A DNA stretch of 64,000 bases from Eucalyptus grandis. Lineage: Eukaryota; Streptophyta; Magnoliopsida; Myrtales; Myrtaceae. The notes under the pieces were generated by a model, which worked only from the letters and a program-made list of their open reading frames with translations, was not told where the DNA came from and searched no databases. Location: assembly GCF_016545825.1 (NCBI RefSeq), contig NC_052614.1, forward strand, positions 15,828,559-15,892,558, read 5' to 3'. Position 1 is the stretch's first letter. Each line of letters starts with the position of its first letter. The translations under genes and the position numbers were made by a program. This document shows positions 11,461 to 25,222 of this stretch, in pieces.

Positions 11461-11550
11461 GGAATTCAAAACATGATTAGATCATATGACATCTGGGACT
11501 AAAAGGAGCTAATGCAGATTGAATTCAAAACATGATTAGATCATATGACA
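11461..11550. repeat. Two direct copies of a 31-bp sequence
   Basis: GAATTCAAAACATGATTAGA followed by TCATATGACAT occurs at about 11462 and 11520, a 58-bp spacing. Confidence 0.8.
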
Positions 11551-11740
11551 TATGTGCTCATGGATGATATATACAAAATCCCTCCAAGTATAATATAAAA
11601 TCCACAACATAGGCAGGCCAAAATTGTTGCAATTGCAATGAGATTTAGGTGATCCAGACGAGCTTTGGAAAATCTGAACGAGAAGTATATTAGGAACTCC
11701 ATATACCTAACAAACTTTGTCAATCTGAACCAAATGCAGT

Positions 11741-11828
11741 AACTCAAAGTAATATATTCTTCCCAAATGAGCCAAAAGCAGCAACTCAAAGTAATATATT
11801 CTTCCCAAATGAGCCAAAAGCAGCAACA
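11741..11828. repeat. 42-bp tandem duplication
   Basis: Two almost identical adjacent copies beginning CAGTAACTCAAAGTAATATA or CAGCAACTCAAAGTAATATA and running through TTCTTCCCAAATGAGCC. Confidence 0.85.
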
Positions 11829-11989
11829 ATACCAAAAATTCTAGGCGAGACAGAGACATTCTACGCGAGACCATCCACAAACTCATGTCAGCAATTTGCC
11901 TAGCCATCCAATTCAACAACCACAAACCCATTACTGCGACAAACCCATGTCAATGAAATTTAAAATAAAATTCAAGTGAAACCAAGACA

Positions 11990-12720
11990 ACATAAATATA
12001 AAGCACCGCAATTTCAAGAAGACGATGAAGGCGTTCAGTGAGCGTCAAGCAAGCGGGCGAATCTAAGCAAGCGTCGGATGTAGGCGTCGGGCGAGCGTCG
12101 AACGAAGATGTTGGGTGAGCCGAGCGTCGGACGGAGGCGTCGGGTTGACGCACACGTCGGATGGAGACTTCGGGCGGCGTCGGCGAAGGGTTGGATGGAG
12201 GCTTCGAACAGAGGTGTTGGGCGAGCGTTGGCTGGAAGGGTTGGACGGAGGCGTCGAGCGGGCGTTGGGCGGCGGAGGCCAAAGGGTTTCGATGGAGGTG
12301 TTGAACGGAGGCATCCACCAAGAATCAATGTTGGGCACCATGAATCAAGGGAAGATCCTCTCAATTTAGGGTTCTTGCTTGATTTTGAGAAAGAACCCAG
12401 CCAACCCCACGCTCTTTTCTCTTCACGCCTTTTTCTCTTCACTCCCTTCTCTCTTCTGCCTTTTCTCTTTGGCTTTTTTTTTTTTAAAGCAAAACGACAA
12501 CGTTTTGCTCTCCGGTGCCATGTCAACGTTGGCAACGCCGACCGGCGCTGACTAGGAGGCCACATCAGATTTTTCCGACTATGCATGGCCGGATGGACTG
12601 AACTGGAACAAAAACAAAAGGTTTAGGACTAAATTGACCAAAAAAAAAAAAATTTAGGACTGAATTGGCACAATTGCAATAGGTTTAGGACTTTTTTTGG
12701 TAATTTTCCCCCAATTTAGC
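11990..12720. repeat. GC-rich degenerate minisatellite with a foldback-type right arm
   Basis: 12050-12290 is a degenerate array of GGCGTCGG/GGACGGAGGCG motifs. 12600-12720 is an arm built from repeated TTTAGGACTRAATTG phrases, the same phrase family as 28816-29412. Long ORFs on both strands of the minisatellite have repetitive Arg/Pro/Ser-rich translations and are not called. The matching left arm was not found, so the element seems truncated. Confidence 0.5.
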
Positions 12721-13473
12721 TCAGGATGGGAGAAAGCCATCGTCGCTAAGATCGAGCCTAAGAGTTTGGATAGTATTTGACCATTGATGACTCAAGTCAA
12801 AGACCATAATGATATGTGAAACTGTTATGGTAACATCCAACCGGGGCAGTCAATGCCAATTATAAGAAATTATTAATTGGAATGTCGTAGAGCTAATCAT
12901 CCGATGCGCCCGAAGTTTGGGAGTGATGTATATTGTCCAAGTTCGCCTCTATAAAAAAAAAAAAAAAAAAGCAGTCATAGTCGGGGAAAAATCGAATGAG
13001 CCAAAGTTTTTCATGAAAGGAAGTTTCTCAAATCCAACCCTTTACGTTTCGGGCCTCCGAGACGCGGGCAGGCCGACCGAGCCGCCGGCCGTTGGCCGCC
13101 ACTTGCGGAGGGGGAGGGGAAACGGAAGTACAAAGAGCATAAAGTCCGCCGCCATTCTTGTCAATGAGATGAAATCTGGACATTATTGACCCAAAACTAA
13201 CGAACTTCACCGACAAAGTATGCAAGAATTCTCCGTCATGGAGCCGCCGGCCTCTCTAGGGAAATATTGGCAAGAACAATTATACAAATAAAATTAAGAC
13301 GGTGACAGGTATACTACTATTATATTTAACAATTAGAATTCAATTATTAATCGACAAATTAGTACTTTTTTAAGCTCCGGAATTGGTTGTGTATATTTTA
13401 AACTAAATCAATCTATGACTTTCTTAGAGATGCCTCATTGAATTTTCCTTGTTACTGATTAAATTCTTACTGA

Positions 13474-13721
13474 GGGTGCGTTCGTTTTGCTAAAAAATGA
13501 ATAATTTAGAAAATATTTACTTAAAAGTGATTACTTGTATTGCCTGCAAAAATGAATGAACGAAAGATATTTTCATCACCCATAAAAATGTTTAAACATA
13601 GATCGTTATAAATAATGAAAATATTTATTATTGACTAATTATTTCGAAGATACAAGCAATCATTTTTGTAAAATATCTTCTAAACCATTCATTTTCTGTG
13701 AAATAAAAAAAAAAGCCTTAG
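13474..13721. mobile_element. MITE-like foldback of about 248 bp
   Basis: Left arm GGTGCGTTCGTTTTGC then ATGAATAATTTAGAAAATAT pairs with the right arm ATATCTTCTAAACCATTCAT on to the CTTAG end. The two arms are complementary over roughly 65 bp with scattered mismatches. Non-coding. Confidence 0.7.
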
Positions 13722-14539
13722 AAATATTCGTCCACACAATTCAAAGAGAATATTAACAATATTGAACCAGTATGTTATAGTGAATACCTTGGTTGCTAAA
13801 CTAATTTATGGGTTATCAACTATATATTTATACCTTATACGAGTTATATTTTCCATTACTTGAATAATTAAGTTAGTTTGGAGCCCCACGTGGTCATTTT
13901 CATTCCTATATTTCTCTAATAAATTTTAATTACTCTAAAAAAATATTACATTAACTTGTGTATTATGCAACCCTAACATGTGCATGTCACGCTCATAAAG
14001 TCAATTATTATGACATTATAATATGCTCGGGTGTCAAGCCTCTGGAGAGATAAGTCAAACTCTTAATTTTTTTTCCCACGAAGGGTTGACTTTCGTAGCA
14101 TATATTATTAATTTTTTCGAAGAATTTATTTACGCACTTAATATGGTTATGCATTATTAATGTCGTGAGGACCATGTCCCCACGATTACGATGACTTTTG
14201 CATGCACCGTGCAGGTATGCATTAGATGCTGCCCATCAAGCCATCCAAGTTGGCATTGAATTCGGTCGTGGTTAATGACCTCAATTTGCTTGTACGGTCT
14301 AACATGAATTTTCGCTCCAATCCGGCCATGCAATGTCGAGTATACCTTAATAAAAATTGGATAAAAAACAATCAGGTCATAGGAAATTTAATGTGTGTTA
14401 AAGTTATTAGATCGTCTTGCCACTAGATTATACGGTCGAGGAAAACAAAGGATGAATCGCAATTTGATTGTGTGTCAGCTCACCTATGTTAAGTGCAACA
14501 GGCAATCAATTTGCCGCATCAGGCTTTAAGACTGTAGCT

Positions 14540-15190
14540 GAGTATGTGTCTCGTGTTCCTATGCTAGGAGTGGTGGTAGTCATATGTATGTTATGGTCCG
14601 TCTTAGATTAGATATTTCACATTCTATTAGTGTTGTGAGCAGGGATATTCAATAATTCCTAGAAAGAAACATTGAGAAGTTGTGATATGTATTATGAGGT
14701 TTCTCGGAGGAACAAATGACGTTGGTTTAACATTCGGGAAGAGACGGACTCCAAGAGATGTAACGGGTAATGTGGATCCAAATTCTGTTGGATGGACGTT
14801 GGTCATTGACAGATTATGTGTTTAGTTTAACGGGTTGTGCTGCGGCTGGAAAACGCAACTACAACCATCGAAAACTGCAGCAGAGTAAATTACATCAATC
14901 GAGGCAACCGAGGAAGCTATTTGGCTCCCAGATTTGCTTAGCGATCTGGGATTGCAACAGGAAAATTTTGTTATTTATTGCGACAATTAGAGTGCAACAC
15001 ATTTGACCAAAAGTCAAATATATCACAAGTAGACGAAATACATAGATGTCAGCAACCATTTCTACATGATATTATGTGACAAAGAACCACATTAGTTGAG
15101 AAAGTGCACAAGTAGACAATCTATCAGGCATGTTAATGAAGCCTATCCCATCAACCAAGTCTAAGTACCATGTGAGATTTTGTAAAGGAT
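14540..15190 (+). pseudogene. Ty1/copia RNase H fragment, decayed
   Basis: Plus-strand reading in shifting frames gives the copia RNase H order: a region like ...RPDISH..VVSR, then DGRWSLTDYVFSLTGCAA (D-G-R-x-S-T-T-G-Y-V-F in intact elements), then EAIWLPDLLSDLGLQQE, an active-site-like CDN, and KHIDV. Frameshifts and stops interrupt it. Integrase and most of reverse transcriptase are missing upstream. An LTR-like stretch follows at 15600-15960. Confidence 0.75.
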
Positions 15191-15599
15191 TACTGCTAAC
15201 TACTCTAAAAGTTTAAGCTATTAAATGAAGGTATAATATATTATTTAAATATTCTAATATACCATTTGGACTTGATTAGTATCTGTAGTGAGTGAGGAGT
15301 GAGGAGCTCAGAGGAGTGTGGGAGAGACGATGGTCTATGAGAGTTAAGACTTCTCGTCAAGTTGGATATTAATTGACTATGGGTCAAAGTTAATCTCGAT
15401 GAATTTGAAGTCCTACCCATAGCTAAATTGCACAAAAATCTGAGACATATTAGGAGAGTCCAAATTAGACTTTTGCCAACATAATCATAGGTGAAGCAAA
15501 AATGGATGTTAATTTTTCGCTACACTTCATTTCATTATTGAAGATGAAATCCATGTTGCTCATATGTATGTGTATATATATACATTAGCTTATGAAATT

Positions 15600-15960
15600 T
15601 AGTTTCTGAATTTGATTCCGCGTGCATAGTGAGTGTACTTAATATTTGTAAAAACTATTGAGAGACACATGAAGCCTCGCCTCGAGAGCATTCATCCAAG
15701 AGAGTTAAATATGTGAAGAAACTACCTTCTTATGATTAATTTTTGTTGGGTTCGAGTTTAATCTAGAATTGAGAGAAACATTTCTGAGCGTGTGTGATTA
15801 AGCTATTGTAATCTCATCTTTGTTGGTTACAGTGAAATAGTCTCGTTGATCTCCTCCCCTTAAGTAGCTGCATCATCAAAAACCATGCAAATTGTATTCA
15901 GGTTTTATTTTTCAATTTAAATCCAACTCAAATTGTTTATTTTGTTCAGATTCCGTAGTA
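15600..15960 (+). mobile_element. Copia LTR (R/U5-like) remnant, copy I
   Basis: Contains the phrasing typical of plant copia LTRs: GGGTTCGAGTTTAATCTAG, GTGTGATTAAGC, CATCTTTGTTGGTTACAGTG, CTCGTTGATCTCCTCC. It follows the RNase H fragment in the same orientation, where a 3' LTR should be. The paralogous position in copy II (36690-36965) retains only this part. Confidence 0.6.
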
Positions 15961-17330
15961 GTCATAGCACTCAGGTTTCTCTTGACTTAGATATTCGATC
16001 TGAGTGACCAACTGAGTACATAAATTCGACGACCAACATCGTTAAAGACAATCATCACATTTCTTAGTGGATCCCTACCCTAAATCATGAATAAATATCA
16101 ATTACTATCACTTTGTACACCCTTCTTTCACAGGCATGTCTAGTCTCAATGACACTTGGAACTTAGGTGTGGCGGTCCAACATAAGTACAAATCAACATC
16201 ACCAAAAATATTAAGAGATCTGTTCATTGTGTAAACCTAACTTCACCAACAGAGGTCCCCCTAATTACACTCACCACCGGTCTAGAAGCCTTCCACCTTG
16301 TATAATGCCAGAAAAAATCAACATTAGAAAACCTGCCCACCAATCTGTCTGTCTGATTTACTTACTTCCTTGAAATGGAAAATCTGGGCGTGTACAGAAA
16401 AGGAAACTGACGAGGAAAAGAAGAATAGTCGTTTATTCTGTCCTGAATTTATTTGCTTATTCTTTTCGTGGTCTCGTTGACCTTTTCCAACCACTGGATC
16501 GAACTATTTCCATTCAGAGCATCTGATGTTCATGCGGACCTCCTATTTTCGGATAGATCCGTATTTTAGAGTTATCAACTAGTATAAAATAGTTTTATTT
16601 TTTGCCACTGTATTCATAGAATGGGACTAATGATATATTATTTACTATAGTTTTTTTTTTAAACTAATGGAATTATTATCCTTTTTGGGCAGTATGACAT
16701 GTTATTTGTTCGAATAGTTGACCCTTTAGTGAGAGAGAGAGAGAGAGAGAGAGAGATTTATTTTTTATTATTTTGTTATTTATTGTTTTTGGTCGAGTAT
16801 GGATGGACGTGGCTTGAAGATGTAAGTTCTCTTTTCTTCAATTTTCTCATGGACGATCCAAGATCTAAGGTTTTGAAGATGAAGGATCTTATATTGTCGG
16901 CGTGGTCGGTGGATATAAATAAGTTCTCAAACTATAATATAGGATAATGCCAATTTTGAGGTGTACCTGTATGTTATCCGCTTCCATGGGAATACTATTG
17001 TTTTTGGTTTTCCCGAAATTTCCAGAAAAAGTCCATGTACTTTAATGAAAAGATAAGTCAAATCATGTTATCATTTCGAATCACCGCATTATTGTTCAAC
17101 GACATCACATAATGATGGATGAAATCGAAATAGCCGAAATGATGCAATGTTTTGAGAGCACATAAATATATATACTTAAAAAAAAAAAAAATTGGTCCAT
17201 TAAAGCTGGCCATTCCATTGTGCATTTCCTTTTCTACATTGTGTTTGGATATAGCCATTCACCATTTCATAGTTTATTGCGCAATGGGTGAATTTGGTTT
17301 AGTTTTCTCAATGAGTTTTGATGGAAATAT
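15961..17330. other. Duplicated backbone and AT-rich DNA, no gene seen
   Basis: 15960-16260 aligns with 39830-40190 of copy II. A (GA)n run is at 16731-16756. No coding signal. Confidence 0.55.
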
Positions 17331-17995
17331 TGGGGTGTTTGGCAAGTTCTTCCACTGGGTTGTCGGCCAAATGCTGGCTTTGGGAAAATTAAAAGCCCAA
17401 TGCTACTCCCTATTAGTATCGAGCTTGTTAATTTGGGCTTGGCTAAATGCTTAAGTTAATTTCTTTTTTTCCAAAACTACCTTCATCAATTCTTCAAATT
17501 TTCGATTTTGTCCCTCATTTTATATTTTTATTCAAAAAGGACCCCAACCCTTTGTCGGTCAAGGAAGGGCTACAGTCGCCGGTGAGCTAAATCTAGCGCC
17601 AATGGCCGTCAATTGAGATCGCACAACCTCAAGCAACCCTCCATAAGGGTCACTCGACCTAGGTGGCACGCGACCCAGGCGATTGCCGCCTAGGTCTCAC
17701 GAGGGTTGTGCAACCCTTTACCATAGGTCAACAGAGGTTGGGCAACCTCAACCGACAATCCCTGGCACCTGATCGACTCGTCAATGACTATAGCCCTTCA
17801 TTGAAACCAACGAAGAGTTTGGGTCCTTTTTTAATAAAAAAATTATTAAAAATATACCAAAAGCTTGTTGCAAAAGTTTTTGCCAAATACAACTTGAACT
17901 CAAAGTCTATTTGTAAAGAATCTTTACCAAATACAATTTGTATTTCCACAAATAGCTTTGGCTTTTAGCATTTGCATTACACTTAAAGCTCATTT
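17331..17995. mobile_element. GC-cored foldback element
   Basis: Left side GGGGTGTTTGGCAAGTTC and right side with TTTACCAAATACAATTTG and CAAATGCACTCA are roughly complementary, flanking a core (17540-17780) with ATTGCCGCCTAGGTC and GTTGTGCAACCC phrases, similar in style to the 51.1-51.7 kb core. It lies in a stretch absent from copy II. Confidence 0.5.
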
Positions 17996-18305
17996 GCAAA
18001 GTTAAATCAAATGCACTCATAATTTAGTGAACGATCTTGAAGGTAGACTAGATTATTATGATCATCCCACCTGAAAAACCACATGAATTATTCTCTTGAA
18101 AAAGAAGACTAGTGCTTATGAAAAAAAGAATGGAGCCTATCATTCGATTCACCTTTTTCTTCTAAGTTTCAAAGATCCTCCAAAACCTACCAAGAGTTTC
18201 ACATTTGTTTAATAATTAGTCTGTCTTGACCGGTATCGAATCGTTTCATATATCATGAATTTCTCCTCTTTTAGATTCGAGACGATTGCTTTAGATTTTG
18301 CAAGG

Positions 18306-18355
<50 letters not shown>

Positions 18356-20960
18356 GAAAGAACATTTCATTTTTATATGTTGGCATACTTTACAAATCGT
18401 GGTCTTTCCGTGTGATGATCACTGAATAGTTTGAAGTGTCTTTCCTAGAAGCTCTCCACTGTCATAATCTTTGAAATTATCGTACTAATGATTATCTTAC
18501 ATTAATTAAGTCACTTTTGGCTCATGACCGCTATATACTTATGTTTCTACAAATATCATTTACATAACGTAAATATACCAATTTGTATTTCCTTACAAAC
18601 TCATTTTAACATCTTGCTTAAGATTTGAGTGATTTGGTTTGAGGAGTTTTGAGTGTTTTGTACAGGTGCAGAAATTTAGAATTAGGGGATTAACATCTTT
18701 GGAAAAAAAATGGCATTTTCGTAAATAGCAACACAAGAATAATTGATGTGAAGTATGTAAAGTGATCTCTAAGGGGAAAAACTCACGTCTGTAGTTGGTC
18801 CTATCAAAGTGGAGATATATAAGTGGTCTTTGAGTGAAAGATAAAGTTTTTTGGTTAAGTTACATTTAGTAAAAGTTTTGACACAGCTTACAAAATGGAA
18901 ATATAAAACTAATCTCCAGTGAATCATTTAAGATGCTATTTTGTTATTTAAGTGAGCCTAAAAAAAATTGATCGAACACATTGTGCTATAATGAATCTAA
19001 TTTGAACTAAGATGAAGTATTCAAGGCCATGCAGAGTAAAACATAAAATCACAAATGAAAATTGAAAAATAAAGTAAGGGAAATTTTTTACATTAATTTT
19101 TCAAGAAATATCACCATGAACTATTGAGCTTGGCTTGCATTAGTGACTCTTCTTTTATGTATTTTAGAATATAGTGGCACTCTCTTTTGGCGCATTAGAT
19201 CTTGCCCTCTTTAAACTATGGCACTTCAATTTACTACTTTATTTATTTGTTTATGTCTATGGCTTACGAGTTCCAGGCATCACGTTGATCGCCTTTTTGT
19301 TGGTACGATTTAGACCACAGAATGTGAATGTAACAAATTTACGCGACTAAGGGATAAAGCTAAAGAGAAAACAGGAAAATCTTGGAGCAGAAAGCAATAC
19401 CCTAACTCATCATTATGTTCCTTTGCCCAAGCTAGAATCTTCCCTTTCTCTAAACTTCGAGGAACCGCTCATATTGGGGAGGCGTCTAATTACCAAACTT
19501 TGCAGTAAAAATATAAATATAAGTGACCTATATATGAAATTGCATGCGCTTGATTTTAATGTCTAACAAGAATTTAGTCATGAAGTTTTTGCGGTGTGCA
19601 CCTTTAGTTAAAGAGTCATGCGTGCGACGCAGGTCATTATCATGCATGTGTAATGATAACAAAGGAATTTAAGACATCAACTTTGATAGATTCTTGGAAT
19701 AAAAATGTAATATTTTTTTTTTTTGAGTTAATATCATGAAAAAATCCCAAACTAATACATATGTGACAAATTTATCCCAAAATAATTTTTGGATCACCAA
19801 AAGTCCCAAGCCAATACATTCGTGACATATTGGCCTTCCGTTAACTTCTATCAAATTACACCATGAAATTGATGAACCAAATGACATATGATAATAATTT
19901 AATTGACGTAACAAGTCCACATGAAAAATCATATAATTTTAGGGTATTTTTCATCAATTTGGGATTTCTCATGACTAAAAAATTAATTTTGGGTAAATTT
20001 ATCGTTGATGTACAACTTTTATATTACTATAGAGACGGAAAATGCTAACAAACTCGTAAAAGGTTTCCTCCATACGGAATGAACCTATTCTAAATCTTAA
20101 TCGTTTATTATAGTTCCGGTCATAAAGTTATCATTTCTTGCTCTTTCATTCCCACCTCTCTTGACATTAACGAGAACGCAATCATAGAGCTTTTCATTCC
20201 GACATTTCATACTCATTGTTCTTCGTCCCAAACGACCAAAAGGTCATCTAAAAGGGATGTAAATTCCTAGCAAGAGTTAATATCATTAGCTTTTAAATGA
20301 GTGGTTAAGAAAAGTAGGATTAAAGAGATGCGTGGTTGATAAGATAGATGAAAAAAAGGACGAGATTTCTACCAGCGACCAGTGATTTCCTAAAAAGAAA
20401 GGGAAGTGTACGTTCAGAAACAAAGGGACATTTGATAAAGCAAATGGCCACCTCCTGTCCCCCATTTTGTCTAAATCAAGCATCTTTTTGAATAATGCAA
20501 GATGGAACAAACAATTATTGTAAATTACCAGTGATACACGGAATTGCCACCTTAATAGTTTCGTAGTAATCAAAAATTGATCATGAATAATTTATCCTCG
20601 AATGACTTCGTTTTTCCTTCACCGCCATTGCCATTTGTGGGGAACCACGTGTATGGGCAATCATACACGATGATCAATCATTAGGATCTTGAAATTTCTC
20701 AAATTCCTAAAATGGGTAGGTACATGATTTGATTTGGGAAGTTTATTCTGGATACAAAAGAAAATCTGTAAAGCTTTGAGGACCATCTAAAGTTTTCCTA
20801 ATTTCATCTTTAAGGTTGACCGGGCCGTAACTTTCGTGCGCTGAACATTTTATGCAATAGCTGATATGCCAATAGATGATTTTGGTCAAGCCAAATAGAG
20901 TTAAGGAATTTCTCTCTAGCTAGATGTGGTTATGTAATTTTGCGTTTCCAATTTAAAATT
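17996..20960. other. Duplicated backbone of copy I, no gene seen
   Basis: Aligns in patches with 40290-43110. Contains a (CT)n run at 18307-18353 and, at about 19720-20000, a dispersed AT-rich repeat of the AATACATATGTGACAAATTT type also seen at 41245-41745 and 63820-64000. No coding signal. Confidence 0.6.
18307..18353. repeat. (CT)n microsatellite, 47 bp
   Basis: Uninterrupted CT dinucleotide run. Confidence 0.97.
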
Positions 20961-20969
20961 AAACGGGCA

Positions 20970-22490
20970 AAAAAACCCAAGTGCCGAAACTTAGTATAGG
21001 TAGATACTTAAGGCCTGTTTGGTAACAATTTTGTTCTCGGGAATGATTTCTACTCAAAAATGATTTTTTTTTTTTTTTTTGTTCCCTAAATGAGTTTCTG
21101 AGCATTTGAAGGCATTTAATAACTATCCAAAATTTCTATTTACAAAATAGAAATGCATTTGGTAGAACCCTCAAATTTTTCTGTGATTTAGAATTTTTTT
21201 ATTTTTTAATAATTTTAGTACATTTTCTCTATTTCTCTTTTTCTTTTCTTTTTCCTTTTCTTCTTCTCCTTCTTCCTTTGGCTAGTTGCCGACCTCAGCC
21301 AGGCTGGCAACCTCATTGAGGCCAACTCACCAAGTTACCACAAGGTTGGCCTCACCTAGCCAAGGCAAGGGCCAACCTCATCTAGCCTTCAACCAAGCCT
21401 TACCTCACCAAGGGCTGATGACTCTTCAACAAGGCCGCCAATCCTCATTCAACTGATTGCTAACCCTTGTCTGGCTAATCGTTGGCCCTCATCTAGCCAA
21501 CTGTCAGCCATCGCAGAGATTGGCAACTAGCCAAAGGAAGAAGGAGAAGAAGAAAAGTAAAGAAAAAGAAAAGAAAATAAGCTTGATTATGGAATTGTCT
21601 TCAAAAACAAAGAAGCTTTTTTTTTTTTTTTCAATTTCTTGATTTTGTTCTAAATCTATTCTTAGGAATAAATTTGTTCCCAAGAATAAAAAAAGTTACC
21701 AAACGGATTTCCGTTATTTTTTTATTTTGAAGAACAAAATATAGAATCGAATCTTGTTTGGCCGGTTACCAAATAGAGTCTTAAATGCCAAAACTTCTAA
21801 AACGTACACTTAAGTGCCTTTTTAAAAAAAATGGACATTTAAGTGAGTCTTGTCAAAAATTCGACAATATATTATTTTAATAATAAAACTAGTCTACGTA
21901 GCTGACCAGAATGTCCACTTAGTAGTGCTCGTCCCAAAATGATGTTGTTTTGCCCCCCAAATTTGATTTTTAATATAAATATTAATGAAATTTAAAAAAT
22001 AGTGGCAGCAAATCGATGGCCTAGCGACCCTGACCGACCCTCACCCCACCTTCGTTGGCCATTTCTGGCGGTGGTGGGGAGACAGCAACAAGGGCTATAT
22101 AGGCCCATGCTAATTTGTTGCACTATTCTTTTTTAATTTTAATTTAATTAATGTTTATATTTAAAAACCAAACTTAAACCAAAACAATGTTGTTGCCATG
22201 TTAGCACCATGTGGATAATTTTTTTTTGAAAGAAATGCCACATCATTTAATTTAATTTAATTTAATATTTCATTTAAAAAATCAAATTTGAAGGCAAAAT
22301 AACGTCGTTTTAGGCTTATCTAGCCACGTTATAGAAAATGCCGTCGAAAAATGCCACATCAGCAGTTTGGTTGGATATTCTCGTTATTAGCACTTAAGTG
22401 TCCATTTCTTCTCCGATTTTTACACTTAAGTGTACCTTTTGGAAATTTTGGCACTTAAGAGTCCACCTATACCAAGTTTTGGCACTCAAG
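20970..22490. mobile_element. Outer foldback element carrying a nested insertion
   Basis: Left end AAGTGCCGAAACTTAGTATA followed by GGTAGA pairs with the right end CACCTATACCAAGTTTTGGC followed by ACT. Internal arms repeat CACTTAAGTG phrases. The element is split at about 21008 by the inverted-repeat element 21009-21782; the interrupted sequence ACTTAA/ATGCCAAAACTTC rejoins once the insert is removed. Confidence 0.65.
21009..21782. mobile_element. Nested Tourist/Harbinger-like foldback element
   Basis: Ends GGCCTGTTTGGTAAC and GTTACCAAATAGAGTC, resembling the GGCCTGTTTGG termini of PIF/Harbinger Tourist MITEs, with a TTAA/TAA-type flank on both sides. Inner arms are exact complements over GGCTAGTTGCC and the CTCCTTCTTCCTTT tract (about 21262-21293 versus 21520-21556). 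The core has repeated CTAGCC/TTGGCC motifs and no genuine ORF. Confidence 0.7.
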
Positions 22491-22499
22491 GTGTCTGGC

Positions 22500-25200
22500 A
22501 CTCAATTTAACCAATATTAACTTACACACAAATTGATGGAAAATGATCTCTCAATCCTCTTATACGGTATTAGAAGTCAAAACACGTAAAAAAAAAAAAA
22601 AACAACATTATACAATTTTTCATTTCAACACTTGCCATAAAAAATTAAATTAAATTAAATTAAATTAAAAAGGGAAACTCACGCTATGTTAGGTGAAGTG
22701 TAAGGTGTGGATGCAAAAGAAAAACCCCTCACATTGATAGTTTTGAGTCAAGAGGATTTAGAGTAATTATCATATCCAATGGGCTTATTGAAAATGAATG
22801 TAACTAGCAACTAGTTAGTCGGTGGTTTATTGGTCTTCCACACAAGTCGCAATTCTCACCAATTTGTATCAAACTTGATAGTCTGCTGGAAAAAAAGTAT
22901 GTATAGTACATGAGGGCATGCACACAAATATCCATAACATGGAAGAGGATCCTTTTTTCCTTCAGTTTAAAGCAAGAAAAATTGAGACCATAAAATATGG
23001 AGGATTTCATCAAACCTCATTGCCCATGTTCATTTTAGTACATATATTAAGTTTGGTTCAGTGAACAATTTATCATCCATAGTGGAGGGCCTTATCTAGT
23101 ACCAAGTAAGTGATATTAGAACTGTTGTAACACCTCCTATGAAATTTTGAATTTGACAAAACCATATGTCTATATCAACAATCAATAAATGCAAATGTTG
23201 TTTTTGTTGGGGCTAACAATACAACCTAAAGGGGGTAAATAGGTTATTTTCAAACTTTGATGATCTTTTGCAGAAATTAGCTAATCGCCAAGAAAAGATC
23301 ACCTTAACCTAATCTTTACGTATGTACTAACTAGTTATATGCCAATGTACATAAAAGAATGAAAAACAATGGGACACAGAGAGTTATAGTGGTTCGGCTT
23401 TATTCATAAACCTACATTCACTTCAAAACGAGCTGGATTCCACTAACAATCTACTTGAAATGTTACAAATAGCTAGCATTGGTCTTTTACACATTAGATC
23501 ACACTATCTTGACTTAATTGCTGCTCCTACACTTGTATACTTAATCCTTAGCACAATGGCCAACCAGCACAATTATCAAAACAATAGGATAGAAAGCTTA
23601 TAGCTAAGAAAAACAGCACGTAAGCTACTTGATCTTTTTTAAGTATTGCTCATGGTCTTCTCTTTTATACTCTTCCTCAATTTATCCACTGAGAATGAAT
23701 AAGAGAAGCAGATTACCGTTAGAGAGTTTCCGTTGAGTTGCCGTCCATGGAAGATACTACCCATACAGTTTATTTCCTTGAACTTATGTAGGCTAACAAA
23801 AAATAACAACTACTACTACCTTCTTGCTACAGTCTCTAACTAACCTATTAAACAATCTAGTTACTCTGCTACATGCTTTATTCTAATTCTGCTACTATAC
23901 GAATCCAGATCTTTCAATGACCACTTAGCTTATCCAATGAACATCTTGTGATGTACTTGATTGTTACATCAACATCAACCTAATCTTTACTGTTTCGACA
24001 TAAACATCATCAGTAGCTAATATTTTAAGTTGACTGGTGTTGTTTGTCATAATAGGATATTTGCAAATTTCTTTCTAATAGATCACGCCATGGACATTGC
24101 ACGGTCCTTTGGTCCAAACATCTGCATATAATATAATAAGTAATATGCTAAGGATAGTTTGGGCACCATCAAAATCACTTGAAGATATTTCTCCAATAAG
24201 GAGGGCTTTATCACCACTAATAGAACCCAAAGTATAAAGTGAAAGACTAACAATCGCTAATGAACGGGAAGTTCATGAGGACATGAGGTTTCCGTGACAA
24301 GGTGAATGGCTCATATAGTCTTGGTCATACTCAAGAAGATGAAGTGGAAGGTAGTGCTTAAATTAACTACCGATGAGAAGCATTAATAGACTCGCATGCT
24401 TGCTGATATAAGTGATCCCTTATGTCATCCAAGAAGAACATTCATGTTATAGGTAGGTTGGAGGCTTGAAACTTTAGAAAATGATACACGAAGGAGAATC
24501 CGATCAATTATCAATCAAATTGTTGGAAATGATTAATTTCAAATATAAGTGACTTTATTCGTGGAAACCACACAATTGTGAGGAAGATTTGATTGTATGG
24601 GCAACCAGATCTCCTGATGATTATGTCATTTATCTTCAATAGCAAAATTAATCCCCTTGAAGATCATCCGAATGATTAGCTTGGGCACTGAAGTCCATAT
24701 AAGAAGATCAATGTATGTTGAAGAAAACATGAAATGCAAAAACAACTACAAACTGTGAGAGCTTTATTTTTTTAATATGCTTATACTCTTGTTATTGAGC
24801 AAGAAGTTCATTTACTATGAGTGATTCACTAATTGTGATCTCTTTAAAGAAATGTACGAGTATCATAGTAGTGCTTAGGATTATGAGAGGACATAAGCTT
24901 GGTCTAAGTCGAAACAATATAAGATTGACGTGCAACTCTTCTATCTTTTCCTATACGTTTCCAAATTTATTTGATGGAAGCATACTATACTTGATATCAT
25001 CAATTTACTCTTACAAATATTACATTGATCTTGCATATGTCAAACTTTATTTTAATCCTTCCACAAGATCTATCAAGTTTCAGTTATCAACATTCACCCC
25101 CTCTAAATTTTTCCTAGGTTTAGAAATTCTAGATTTGGCATGAGTCTACATAGGATGAGTCAGAAGAGAAGAAACAGAAGTGGAGGAGCTAGATAGAGAT
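22500..25200. other. Insertion-derived intergenic DNA, no gene recognised
   Basis: Absent from copy II. A stretch at about 24235-24430 (GAACGGGAAGTTC ... GACTCGCATGCTTGCTGAT) resembles 30440-30640 (GAACGGGATGTTC ... AACTCACTAGACTGCTGAT), so both belong to an unnamed dispersed repeat. Copia reverse transcriptase, expected next to the fragment at 25.2 kb, was not recognisable here. Confidence 0.45.
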
Positions 25201-25222
25201 GTAAAGTGGATTTGAGGGTTTG

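Noticed and set aside
11950..12586. ORFs of up to 183 codons on both strands
   Set aside because: Translation of a degenerate GC-rich minisatellite; repeated Arg/Pro/Ser phrases with no domain.
24817..25143. 108-codon plus-strand ORF
   Set aside because: No recognisable motif, adjacent to a minus-strand copia remnant, AT-rich with low-complexity hydrophobic translation.
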